Assembly (NCBI GenBank): GCA_022419385.1
Contig: JAJUBI010000006.1
Location: 3,100,001-3,164,000 of the forward strand
Source of the DNA: Paraconiothyrium sp. Pb-2020
Lineage: Eukaryota > Ascomycota > Dothideomycetes > Pleosporales > Didymosphaeriaceae
Direction: 5' to 3'
DNA length: 64,000 nt
This document shows, one piece after another, positions 43,360-54,800 of the stretch (its first letter is position 1; each line of letters opens with the position of its first letter). The notes beneath the pieces are model-generated. The model made no database searches, was not told the DNA's origin, and worked only from the letters and a program-made list of their open reading frames with translations. A program made the translations under genes and the position numbers.

Positions 43360-45295
43360 ATGGAGGCGGCGGCCACTCCTTTGTTCATCGCGAGCGGTGA
43401 GGTTTTCGGATGTCAATCCTGCTCAAAAACCTTCAGCGAGCGACGACGCTACAAGTAAGAGGCACTCGACTGTTCGATGCTGTTACGTTGACATAGATTC
43501 AAGCCAGCACCAGAAAACGCACTTGAAGCCTTACAGATGCGAACAATGCTATAGAGGCTTTGCGCTCCGAAGAGATCTAGCCCGCCACCAAACATCACGT
43601 CACCGTGTTGCACAGCAAAAGTTTCCTTGCACGGTAGCTGGTTGCAGCTATAAAGCGACGCGTAAAGACAATCTACCCCAGCATATGCGAAAAATTCATA
43701 ACCTTGGTATCGAACTTTCCCGTGCGTCTAAGAAGGCCCCAATTTGCACCCCAAAAGAGGTACAACCGACGTACAACGCCATCCATGAGTTCCAACCGAT
43801 CTCCCTATTCAGCGCAGCTGCGGCTGGAAATGTTGCCATGCTGGAAAGATTGCGTACAAATGGCACAGACATGTTCTCCATCGCAGACGATGGCTCCAGT
43901 GCACTACATGCTGCGGCAAGGGCTGGCAGCGTGCAGGCGATAGTGTATCTGTCTTCGCTGGGCTTACCACCCGACAGGAGGAACGAAAGGGGTAGAATGC
44001 CCGTACACGAAGCGGCACTAGCTGGAAGTTGGGAAATCATAGAGATTCTCATGCGAGGTACTGACGAATCGGACGATATAAACTTTCATCCTGGAGACGT
44101 AGGCCGCTACTTAATAGAGTCTGAAAACATCGAAGCCATTACGGCTTTCATCCACCAACATGGCCAGCACCTCATCGACCAAGGTAGCCGGCCATTGCTG
44201 CATACGGCTGCGAGACTGAAGAGTGCGGCAGTCATGAGTCTACTTCTCAGTTATGAAGGACTCGATATCAACCAGAGAGACTGTGGGAAAAGATCAGCAT
44301 TACACATCGCGGTCATGAGTGGATGTCCGGAAGTGGTTCGCTTACTTCTTGCGCAACCCTTGACCGATGTTAATGCAGAGATATTCTATGGAAGGCCTTT
44401 GGACATCGCGATACGATTAGGTCATGAGGAGGTGGTTAGGATCCTACTTGCCCAGGAAAGCACCCAGTTCTGCTCCGAATCCTCCTGGCCTAAGGAGGAA
44501 ATTAGTAACAGCATCTGGCACCGCCAGTATCGTGTGGGCAAAGTACTCCTACAGGATGAAAGGACGCAGCAAAGTAATGAAATTTGCCCCCTCCTCCAAA
44601 GCATTGCCGCGGGTGATGAGGACAGGGCCATGAACCTGATCTGCAAAGATGTCTCAGTTCTGGGAGCCCATCGCGGTGGCGCTTGGCGAAATCCTCTTAA
44701 CTGGGCGATCGCTTTGGGTTACAACACTCTCGCAAAGAGGCTTATGGATAGTCCTGTCACCAATATCAATGCCGGGTCGGAAAGTCATTTTCTTCCTACG
44801 GAAATTGCCGCGGGAAACGGTGATCAAACTGCCCTGCAGCTACTGTTGGACCATCCCCGTGTTTGGCAAGGTGAAGGAAGACCCCTCTATGAGGCCGTCA
44901 AGCACAGCCATCTTCTGACAGTGGAGCTACTGCTCTCGTACCCTAAGATCAATCACAACAAATCGGAACCCCTCGTCGAGGCCGCAAGGCAGGGTAATCT
45001 TGACATTATAAACGTGTTGCTTGGTTCTACTAAAACGGACGTGAATCAGAGTCAGATTCCGAGAGGTCTTAGATACGAAACAGCCTTGAGTATTGCCGTG
45101 CGGCGCCGGGACCTGGAGATGACGTTGTCGTTGCTCAGACACGAATCGAAGATCGATGTCAACGGTGTACTTGGAATTTACCCCACATACACTGCCCTTG
45201 ATATCGCTATCTCCAAAAACGCTACGAATTTTGTTGAAATTCTCCGAAGCTACGGGGCAAAGACTGGGGCTGAACTGAGAACGTCTTACTCTTGA
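43360..45295 (+). CDS. C2H2 zinc-finger / ankyrin-repeat fusion protein, 628 aa
   Basis: Three N-terminal zinc fingers followed by about 480 residues of ankyrin repeats. Exon 1 (43360-43454, MEAAATPLFIASGEVF) and exon 2 (43504-45295) are separated by a 49-nt intron that splits finger 1: CQSCSKTFSERRRYNQHQKT then H. Finger 2 is CEQCYRGFALRRDLARHQTS then RH; finger 3 is CTVAGCSYKATRKDNLPQHM then RKIH. Ankyrin units include SSALHAAARAGSVQAIVYLS, RPLLHTAARLKSAAVMSLLL, RSALHIAVMSGCPEVVRLLL and GRPLDIAIRLGHEEVVRILL; later units drift (ALSIAVRRRDLEMTLSLLRH). The frame opens further upstream, but only the spliced start restores finger 1. The combination suggests a regulator with a protein-interaction platform; no partner is known. 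Confidence 0.88.
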
Positions 45296-46926
45296 TATTA
45301 TCCAACAATTACAAAACGCGGCAAATGAAAAGGTTCGGACACTTCGCAACCATGCAAGGGTCGTACTGCGGGAAACTTTACAGCACCTCTGTAGCTTTAC
45401 GCATACAGTTACAGAATCAAACCGTCATAGATTGGCCGCTATACTATTCATCTTGGGGCGGCACAGTGCAACAGCTATGCTAAGGAGTATGGTTGGAAGT
45501 CATAACGATTTCATCTGTCATGTTCTTATGCGTTCGCTTGTAGAATATGTTCTATTATGAGCAGCAGACCTAGCATTCGGGATGAATGATTTGCACATAT
45601 TACTTTACACCCTTCTCTAACTGGACTCTTATGACGAACATTAAACTCTTAATCAGCGCACAGCCCACTACATGAATTAGTAACCTATGTTCGTAGCTCC
45701 GCCGATACAAACCCTCGTCCCCTTCGTCGGCGGAACTTCCAAACACCGCAACGAGCGCATTAGAGCCCCCTAAACGTCTCCCCCTCAATGTCCTCCCAGC
45801 GCCCCAGTCCCGTCCCATCAACACCCCAATCTTCAGCGTCCACCCATCAATGGTTCTCTACCAACTCGGCGCCCGTTCCAACCGCCCAACATTCATATCC
45901 AATCACCTTACAAAACTCGCCACATACCGCTGCATCAGCGGCACGACATCCGCATCTACACTACCTGGGAAGCAAGACTTTGGCAAATTCCCATCCGTAT
46001 TGTTAGTACCCCAGAAAGCGAGCAAATCGAAGATGTGAAACACATCGCTATCGCTCGCTTCATCCTCTAGATCTGTGACCATCCAGTCGTCCACCGAGAG
46101 TGAATTGACTCGATGGAAATCGCAAGCCGCGGTGCGGAGCCTGATCCAAAATCAGGAGCATTGCACATTCTCCAAGCTCTGACAGTCTTTGTTCACACGT
46201 ACAGCCTAGTAGATTCTTCCCGTTCTTGTTGTGATGACTATGGCTGATAACTAGCCAGCAGGCTATTCGTCTTCGGTCAAGTTAATTGCACCAACCGCTT
46301 GGCTCGCATCCCCTGCTACTTTGCCTCTTGCTTTGACCCTACATGGTCCTGAGTAGCTTGAAATGCACACTGGAGTCATGTGTGGATCCAAGTCCGCTGC
46401 CTGCAAGTAGCGAGACCACAATCACAGGCACGGGCAAACGCACTGCAAAGCAGAGCTCAATACTGACGTTACAGCGTATCCCATTCACTAATCCACTTTA
46501 ACTTTTGGAAGCCATCTCATGCCTCGTATGAAGATTCAACCGCCATTTCAGCTCTGCCCATCCTTCTGCAGGAGCAATCCAAGCATCGACACATCCACAA
46601 TCCCCGGAAGCCCTGAGGCTTGACACAAAACGAAAAGGAAGAAAAGTATTAAGAGTACAGGAACCGTGGGCACGGTTCGGTAGTGGTATTGAAACATTAA
46701 GTGGTCGAGACGACCTAAGGCGAGCTTTTGAGCGTCGACGCAAAGCCCTTTAACAGAGTATAAAAAAGGTGATATTGGGTCAATGAGCTCCTCCTGCTGT
46801 CCACTTCCGGCTGGAAGCTGGCAACCAATGCTCATGGGCCGCAAGACCAGCGATGATACTCCCAAATAAGCGTGCATAACATGTCGTTAAAATTGCGGAT
46901 AAGCGAAACCAAGTCATTGAGGGATT
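45296..46926. other. Gene-poor spacer with a carboxylesterase relic
   Basis: No intact gene lies in these 1.6 kb between the C2H2-ankyrin gene and the GATA gene 3' end. The relic at about 45846-46094 is listed separately. The minus frames at 46877-46498 have no signature. Confidence 0.45.
45846..46094 (-). pseudogene. Type-B carboxylesterase C-terminal relic
   Basis: The minus strand reads DVFHIFDLLAFWGTNN, then CFPGSVDADVVPLMQRYVAS and FVR, followed by a TGA; the frame then resumes with LDMNVGRLERAPSW and a TAG. In fungal carboxylesterase/lipase family proteins the C-terminal helix pattern is ...RYxxSFVRxLDPNxxRxxxAPxW, so the sequence matches the last 90 or so residues of such an enzyme interrupted by two stops. 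No upstream catalytic Ser (GESAG-type) region remains in the spacer. Probably a decayed accessory hydrolase. Confidence 0.5.
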
Positions 46927-48445
46927 TCACTCCGTCAAAGAGCTGATCGGGGAGCCTGCACGGCTCTCGTCAACGAGGTCGCTCAGCCGCATTTTCTTGT
47001 GCCGTGGGCCTTCGGCTTCTAACTCCTCCAACCGCCTCTTTAGGTCTGCTTCCCGCTGCTTGACCTCTTCCAGCTCAGCCCTGATTTGCGATTCCCGTCC
47101 TCTTGCGGCTTGCTCGCTGGTCTCCAGCTCAGTGACACGCCCTCGGAATAGGTCGTTAACCAGTTCTAGCTCGGATACGCGGGTCTTCAAGGCAGTATTT
47201 TGCGCGGCTAGCGTGTCGTATGGCGGTGGAGCTTCCATGTGGGAGCCGTTGGACAAGGACATTGCGCCGGGTGAGTGTTGCCGGAAGCCAAAGTTGGGCA
47301 GAGAGGGGGAGTGGAAATCATTATGTAGAGCACCATCGAACATGTGCTGGGGGGCGATGTTGGATGGGTGAGGGAAGCCGGGGGTGCCAGTGCGTGAGAT
47401 TGGCGACTGTGATCGATCAGAAAGACCGGAGGAGATCTTGCCAGATGCACGACGATGCTGTGCAAGACCCTGGAAAGCGTCGGCATCGGGGTGAGCGGCG
47501 GGAAGACCGTTCATCTCGCCAGGCTGGCCAGAAATCAGCATTTGCAGTCAGCACATAGAGAGTTGCATACCTTCTTGCGAGCACCAGGCCCGCCCGTCTT
47601 CACCCGGTTACGACTCTTGATGACATCGGTCTTGAGGGAGATGGGCCGCGGACGGCCGTGCAGCTTCAGGAAGAGGCCGCAGGCGTTGCACAGCACGGAG
47701 CCGGACTCATCGCGTCGCCAGAGCGGCGTGGTGCTCGTGGTGCAGTTCTGGCAGACGGGCTGATAACAGTCAGTACGCAATCGATAAGAGTCGATAAGAC
47801 ATATTTTGGCGAGACCAGCGCGAGAGGTGCACGGTCATGGTAACGTCAGCAAGGAGAGCGTACCGGAGAATTCGCATTTCCGCCAGCAGTGGCGGGCGCG
47901 GCGGTTGCGTAAGTCATGCTGTGGCCAGGAAGTCTGCACAGCGGTCAGCGAGTGTCGAAAGGAAAAGTTCGAGGCGGCGCCAAGACCGATAAGAAGGGAA
48001 GGCGCTACTGGCGGGCAGCTCCAAGCTTCAGGGAAGGCACCGCTGCACGTCTCCCCACGGCATCAATTGCACGCACCTTTGCGGAGGCGACACGTTGATC
48101 GGCGGCGTGCGTGCACTCATGTTACTGTCATTATAATCATTACTGTCTTTGCCGAGGGCGGGCCCGGGCGCCGCGGCCGACGCGAGCGCGGACAGGGCGG
48201 GCAGCTGGATGGAGGCGTGGCTGCCGTGCCGCTGGTTCTGGGTCGAGAAGGAAGCTATGGTCGACGTCGAGGATGGGCGCGAGATCTCATGGCCGATCGA
48301 CGGCAGAGAGGGCTTGTCGTTGTCGAACGTGGGCGCCGTTTTGAAGGCGGGCAGGTCGAACACCTGCAGGATCGAGGGGCGGCGGAACGTCTCGCTGGCC
48401 TGAGGCCGCGGGAGGACTGATGTAGCCAGCGTTGCGGAAGACGTG
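46927..48445 (-). CDS. areB: GATA zinc-finger transcription factor with C-terminal coiled coil (AreB/ASD-4 type), 5' end unresolved
   Basis: Nitrogen-metabolism-type GATA regulator. Exons seen: 48445-48077, 47933-47864, 47759-47571 and 47523-46927. The first joins as ...INVSPPQRLPGHSMTYATAA, the AreB-typical lead-in. The finger is CQNCTTSTTPLWRRDESGSV then LCNAC (C-x2-C-x17-C-x2-C), followed by GLFLKLHGRPRPISLKTDVI. The last exon encodes a leucine-zipper-like coiled coil (AQNTALKTRVSELELVNDLF onward) ending in SSLTE, which separates AreB/Gzf-type repressors from AreA. The start codon is not in the visible first exon; a branch site and acceptor CTAATACAG (to 48446) imply a further 5' exon. The nearest ATG is 48677, but the connecting donor is ambiguous. 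Family assignment is secure, the N-terminus is not. Confidence 0.85.
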
Positions 48446-49460
48446 CTGTATTAGAGCGAGAAACGCAGGACGTCTCTCGCGGATGTGCTGAATGTAAAGA
48501 CGTGCTTCTGGGGCTGCTGAGAGGCCAGGGTCAACACAGGGCGGGCAGTGCGGACAAGGAGCGACTGGATGGGATCAAATGAGCGGTTGTAAAGAACGAC
48601 AGGTGCTCGAGCGAGCGTATGTGCAAAGGAGCGTGGGAGGACTCGGGCAACAAAGCAGAAGTGAGGGACAGGTGCATTTCTTCGCGTCTGCGGGATAAGC
48701 TTAAGGGGTCAAAGCCCGTATGCTAGGGGTGTCGATAGCACTATCGCGCACCCACCCATCGCAATTAGAACTAATTTGGTGGCCTGCATGACCTCACAAG
48801 ACCTCGTAGCGCCTCCAGTCTTCTTTGAGAATGCCCGTTTTACGTTTGTCGTGCAGAGATCGCCGCGTCCGCGATCCCCGTCAATCCCGCGAGCACACCC
48901 AGGCTACCCCTTTGGTGTAAGCTTTCGTTGCAGCAGCTGCCATCCATCGAGACAGGACCAGTCGGCGCCTTGCGATCCAGCCATATCGCCAGCCCGCAAC
49001 GACCCAGCGCCCTCCAGGCTGACGACTGTTCGTCGTTTCTATGAGACAGGTTCCCAGCTCCATCCCCGAAGGCGCCTAGGTACCATAGCTTCGGCGCTTA
49101 TCCGATCGAGTTCAGGGGCATGCAAACAATTTCGCGCGCTAGAACCAACCCCACAACAAGCAACGGCCGCCATTCCATGCCCGTGCGTCACGCGTCGTGT
49201 CCAATGAGCTGCATATCGAATGCCATCTGTCCATGCTCACACGAGCTACCGTGAACCTTGAACGAACAACCACATGTGCACATATATAATGGAGCTGAAG
49301 TTTCCAAGCCGATGCTTGATCTTTGGCCGAATTCTGATCTGCCTACCGACGTGGCCCCGCGCAGCCTCACCAATGCGGGCGTAGAGTTCCAATAAAACCC
49401 GTCCAGGATCACGAGATTTGACTCTGCGCAGCCCCTGCGGCGTGCCTACGTGTACCTCGA
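48446..49460. promoter_or_regulatory. GATA-gene 5' region and SRP68 3' flank
   Basis: The first 230 nt (to about 48677) probably contain the missing 5' exon and intron of the GATA gene on the minus strand. Beyond it a TGTCGATAGCACTATCGCG imperfect palindrome lies near 48730. The plus frame at 48776 starts with TTG and shows no signature. The last 200 nt are 3' flank of SRP68. Confidence 0.4.
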
Positions 49461-51432
49461 CTACCTCCCAAACGAGAACCAACCCTTCTTCGCTGGTTTC
49501 GCCTCCTCCACCTGTATGGCTTCTGCCTGTGTTTCTTCTGCACGCTTTTCTTGGACATTCCTTTGCTGTCCAGGGTATTCAACATAGTTCCATGCCACAT
49601 CCAAGAATAGAGGTTTCACAGGCACTGGTTTGAGCTTGGGCGGCCATGTAACCAGGTTCTTGAGGTCGACGCTTCCAGACGTGGGGTATTCGTTCAACCT
49701 TTCTACAACCGGAGCAGCATTCGTGAGGTTTGCCTTGGAAGCAACGTCCGAATTGGAGGACAATTGCGTCAGAGCCACTAGGCCACGGTAATGTAGAGTG
49801 AGGTTTTCGAGGTTCTGCTTGAGCGTCTGCGCCTGGCTGTCAGAGACAGTGAGTTTCGGTGCGTCTGACGCTGAGGCGGTGGGTTTCGGAGAGCTGACAG
49901 CTTGTAAAGCAAGCGACAAGGCGCGGTTGCAGAGCGCAAGCGCCTGTCTCGGGGCGGAAAGAAATGCGTGCGAGTGTGAGAGATTCAGACATTTCAAAGC
50001 TTGGTAATACGCCCTCTGACCATCCAGCTCAGCCACGAAGCCGGCATCGCGCGTAGCACCTCTCAGGTCCTTGACAGAATCGATGCTCTGAAGGATTGCG
50101 TTGTACAAGGCAACGCGTTCCCGCAGCCGGGCCAGTTTCCGACCAGTTGGCTCCTCTCGGTCCACCCACTCTTTGCCATCTTTGCGCGCTCGCTTTGGCC
50201 TCTGTGGAGGATTTGGAGGGAACGTGAGGCCATCATCCGTGCCCATCAGCACCCTGTAGCGGCCAACACGCCAGGCAATGAGATCGTAGTTCACTGCAAG
50301 GCTTGTAACACGTAGATCCTGCATCCGTGAGTCACCCTCCTCTACACCTTCTTTTTCAAGCTCCTCGATCGCTCTTCGTGTTGCATCAGCAGCGTCCTGT
50401 GTGTATATTGCGACATCATCGTAGGAATTGGCTCGATCCTTCGTCGAAGTCGATGCGGGCAGGACCTCAGCCAGCTTCGAAGTCGCAGATTCGAGCGACA
50501 CAAGGGCCTGGCCGATCGCGGCATCGACGATATTTGCAGTCCGCCCTCTCCATGTGATTGTTGAACCTGCATTGAACATTAGCGAGGAGATAGTCATTTG
50601 GCCGTAGTGCTCACCAGAGGCTGCGGTCTCCTCATCTTGCAAAGCTGCAGGATCGAGCTTTTCTACTGCCTGGACCAGATCCGCATCATCCTTCGGAAAG
50701 AACTTCTTCGTAACTGACGGTACGCCAACAGTACGGGGTATCCGGTGCTGGTATGCAGCATAGCGTATGCTGGGATCTGTTGTTCCAGCAAGCACCTCCT
50801 TGAATAGATCCTTCTTCGTTGCCTTGAGAAGCGAGCTGTATATGACACGGGCAGCGGAGTAGTTGTTCAGACATGGTATCCAGCGCTTCGTTGATGAGTC
50901 TTTGGATCTGGTGCCCTCTGCCTGCTTCTCAAACTCTTGCGCTCCTGCTAAAGCATACGCATATGCCCGCGCCTCCAACACATCTATGTCTGATGCTCCG
51001 CTTACCGCTCGATCGGACAGCAACTTTGCCGTGTCATTTGCGTATCGTACAGCCTTATCCAATCGCGAGATTATGTGCTGCCGGGTGGATCCACTGATGT
51101 TCTGGTCCGCGTTGTCTTCGGAGTGGGAGTTTTTCATGGACATGGCATGAGCCCATGCCCGTTCGGAGGTGAGGAGCAACAGGTGGAGGAATCTGGGGAA
51201 TTTAGCAGCTGAACCTGAATCTGCGCGACTTGTGCTCATACTCTACGTTCTTGCCTACTTCCTCCGCCGTCACTGGAGCTTTCGCTGTGTATTTCGCATT
51301 TTTGGCGGTCGCGCGACCAAGCTTCTTGCGCACAATTCGGAGGCGCCGTGATAGCTGGGCACGATAAGTGCCATAGTCGCCTACCAGGAAGGCAGCCTCC
51401 CGGTAATCGGCGACGAATTTAGTGATGTCCAT
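49461..51432 (-). CDS. SRP68: Signal recognition particle subunit SRP68, 624 aa
   Basis: Core SRP protein that binds 7S RNA with SRP72 and helps direct ribosomes to the ER. Three exons: 51432-51242, 51192-50615 and 50566-49461. Intron 1 is 49 nt. Intron 2 (50614-50567) is 48 nt, in frame and stop-free: GTGAGC donor, GCTAATG branch, AATGCAG acceptor; if kept it adds 16 false residues between AAS and STITWRGR. The N-terminus MDITKFVADYREAAFLVGDY and the join KNVEFLHLLLLTSERAWAHA are typical SRP68 RNA-binding-domain sequence. The C-terminus VPVKPLFLDVAWNYVEYPGQ is the SRP72-binding region, followed by a charged tail. The frame starting at 51239 seen without splicing is not the real start. It shares a 401-nt promoter with the PPR gene. 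Confidence 0.95.
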
Positions 51433-51833
51433 GGCCGCGAATTGCTCGTTGGTGGCATGTGGAGGGGCACCGTGGGTTGCGGTCGTGGACCTGCGCTAGT
51501 CCGCTCTAGTCATCTCGTGATCCGTCTTCGAAAAAGTTCCATGTTATCGAACGACGCCATCGCCTCTCCGTGCCCACGTTCTCTCCTTGACCGCCATTTT
51601 GCCGCTGTATAATACTTCCTTTTCTTGCACTGTGCATTTTCGGAGTTTGTGCTTTCCCAATCGCCCCCCGTTCCCTGTTGCCTCTCACCAGGAGGCATGC
51701 GAAGCTGCGAGCTACTCTCGCGTGTATTGAGCTCCCCATTGCAGCACTCTTCCGCAATCATCGCGCGCACACATCGCCACATACCCCAGCAATCCTAGCG
51801 GCGTCATCTGCTGCGCTCCTGACGCGGCGGGTG
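51433..51833. promoter_or_regulatory. Bidirectional promoter, SRP68 / PPR gene
   Basis: The two ATGs (51432 minus, 51834 plus) are 401 nt apart, so both must be driven from this TATA-less spacer. The frame of the PPR gene is open back to 51678 but has no ATG before 51834. Confidence 0.55.
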
Positions 51834-54800
51834 ATGCTTGAGCGGGCTTCGACATGCCTCGAATCCGGCGGCCGACAGCTCCTCCGAGCTCCCAATTCAT
51901 CTTTGCGCACCCGACGCATGCTCCACTCTCCCTTTTGGCACCACGGCACGAGCGACCTGGCATTGCCCGCATGGTGGGCTGCTTCCACATCTTCGGGTCA
52001 CACTATCGGTGACGTTGACGATTCCGGGCGGAGCAGATCGACTGCAAGGTCTTCCGACGGACCGCTCCTTGAGTTCCTGTACCCTGCAAAAACACTCGCT
52101 TTCATCCGAAGGTTATCTAAATATGGGGCGGACGTGGCTGAATCACGCCGGAGGGGCATGTTGTGTGGCGGAATACGACAGTATTCCACATCCCAGTGGC
52201 AATCATCGAGCGAGGAGCCTGTGGATGATTTAGAAGCGATACAGGCTAAGGAAGAGATGCGGGAGCTTCTTCTCCGGAGCACACCTGATGAAGCACTGCG
52301 GAAGCTTCTATGGTCCGGCGAACCTGGGAGACAAGAGCTTGCCTGGCTCTTGTACTGCGCGCTGGTCGAACCCAAGCCGTCTGTGGACTTCCTGCTCAAC
52401 ATTCTTGACTATCTGGGCGAGGCCGATCTTTCCCGTACGGCAAGCCGGACACTCCAAGTATTTGACCGAATTCCTGTGGAGAGTCGTCGGGCATCGTCCT
52501 ATCGTACAGCTGTCAATGCATATGTTGCTCTCAAGATGATTGGACCGGCAATACAGCTATTAGAGGAATCTTCTGAGCGCTTCGATCCGACATATACCGG
52601 CATCGATGCCGTGCTGAAAAAGACTATCGAGGACGATCAGTGGGATCTCAGTATCCGCGTTTTCAAGGCATTTTTGAAATCGGCAGATCGTAAGCACGTC
52701 AAGGTTGATGGGTGGAAGGGCTACGGTCAAAGACATGTTGATAACTGGGGCCCAATATTTGGTCAGGCGGAACATGTTCTCGAGCCTGTTGAGCATCTAC
52801 GCAATTTCCTCAGCCATGTGGACCAATTTCACCACGAACTCCACTCCACGGAGGAGAACAAAAGAGCTCTACATCTATTCGTCCATGGCTATGTTCCCGG
52901 TGTCATGTGGAAAGTGGTGAACACGCCCGAGCCGGACGAAGACTACATTTACAATTTCTTTACTGGTCTCTTCAAGGACCTTCACGGTCTAAACCTTCCC
53001 ATTTGGGCACTTTACGAGTTTATCATTCCTACCTTCCTGGACATGCCACGGTACCAACGGTACACGAACGAGCGGAAGATATTCCTCGATTTGTACATGA
53101 CTTGGCGCCAGCAGCATTTAGACGGGCACTGTAGAGCGCCGTCGCGTTCTCTCATCAACAAGGTTATCATACAGCATGGGAGACATCTTAGCTACGATCG
53201 AGTCGATGCCATGGTAGAAGATCTACGAGCGTTCCACTCAAGCCAGCCTTTCAACGTGGCAGTATTGTACACCCTCATACGTTTTTATGCCAGGGGTGGT
53301 TCGACCGATCGAGTTCATGAGTTTTTCGAGATTCTCCGGACGCAATTCGCATCTGCAGTTGATTTGCGCATTCTTGTCGCTTTGCCCTACGCTTACGCCC
53401 GACGGATCGATGTGCCGGGCGCGATTCAACAATTCAGACGAATTACCGATGAATTCAGCTTGGTGCCGGACACGGCATGTTGGAATGCGCTGTTACTTGC
53501 GTTCACCCGCGCGGATGACCTTGATGGAGCTCTGGAATGTTTCAACAATTGTCTAGACTCTGGTGCCAAGCCTGACAAATGGACGTTTGGTCCCATGCTA
53601 GACTTATGTGCTGCTAGGGGTGATGTTGAAGCTTTTGAAGCTCTTTTCTCTAGAGCAAAACAGCTCAACATCCCTGTCGAAACCGATCGTCGCGCCAGAT
53701 CAGGATATGTCCAAGCGTTCTTGAACGCTGGCGACCCAGACGGTGCTGAGCAGATCGCCGTAGGCATACTCAACAGTTGGAAAGCTGGTACCTTGGGCGA
53801 TGTTGAAATCACCCACGTGTGGAACATGCTCATTACTCATCATGCGTTAGCCGGGCGCTTGTCCGACAGTCGACGTCTTTACCAGGAAATGGTAGCCAAC
53901 AACATACCTCTAGATTCTTGGACATATGGAGCCCTCATGCGCTCATTGGTAGAGGCCAAGCAGACAAACGCGGCGTTCAAGATCTTGAGAGTTACGATGC
54001 CAAAAGAAAATGTCCGGGCCTATGCTTTTCACTACGCACTTTGCATTAGCGGTTACCTACGGGAGAACCAACCTGTCCGAGCGAAGGCGGTCTACAACAG
54101 GATGAAGAATGTGCGTATCAATCATACTCCAAGCTTGCGCCAGATGGAATTGCTCTATACGGGTACCAAGGATCTTTTAGAGTTGCGGGCGAAGAATCAG
54201 ATGGATAAACGAGCTCGGTTGGTCCGCGTGGAAGAAGAACTACGACAGAGCCTCATGTCTGACTACGGTCACGAGATCGCTAACGACGAACCAACGCTCA
54301 AACGCTACATCGATGCGCCCGAATTGAGTAATATTCCCCAAAGCTACTTCGCCGTACTCATTATGCTTTACACAGCCCGCGGTGCATTAGACATAGCAAA
54401 GGAGCTTTTCGAAAAGGCATCCAAAGCACCATTGGACGAGCAAAATTATTCCGCCCCCATCGCATTGCTCACTGCCATCATGGAAACGCATTATAAAGCC
54501 GGCGAATACGCCGACGTAGAGCAATGCTGGGAGCTCGCCCACAAGGAAGCCAGTCGTCTTGTCAAAACATTCAACCAGGTCATGAATCCTTCACCACCAA
54601 CACCAGAGTTCGATTCCATCACCGATCCTAGTGTTATGACACGCTTTAATTCGGCGCGCATTGCGATGAACCGGCGCCAGATATTGTTCCGCGCTTCGCG
54701 GTTCTACATTCGTTCGCTACTTGCACAAGACGTACCAGAGACCCTGCAGCAAGCCCAACGCACTGTCAACAATCTACTGTCCAGCGGCTTCATCATCGAC

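Noticed and set aside
51678..51833. N-terminal extension of the PPR protein
   Set aside because: The frame is open but contains no ATG (it begins at TTG); the mitochondrial presequence starts naturally at ATG 51834.
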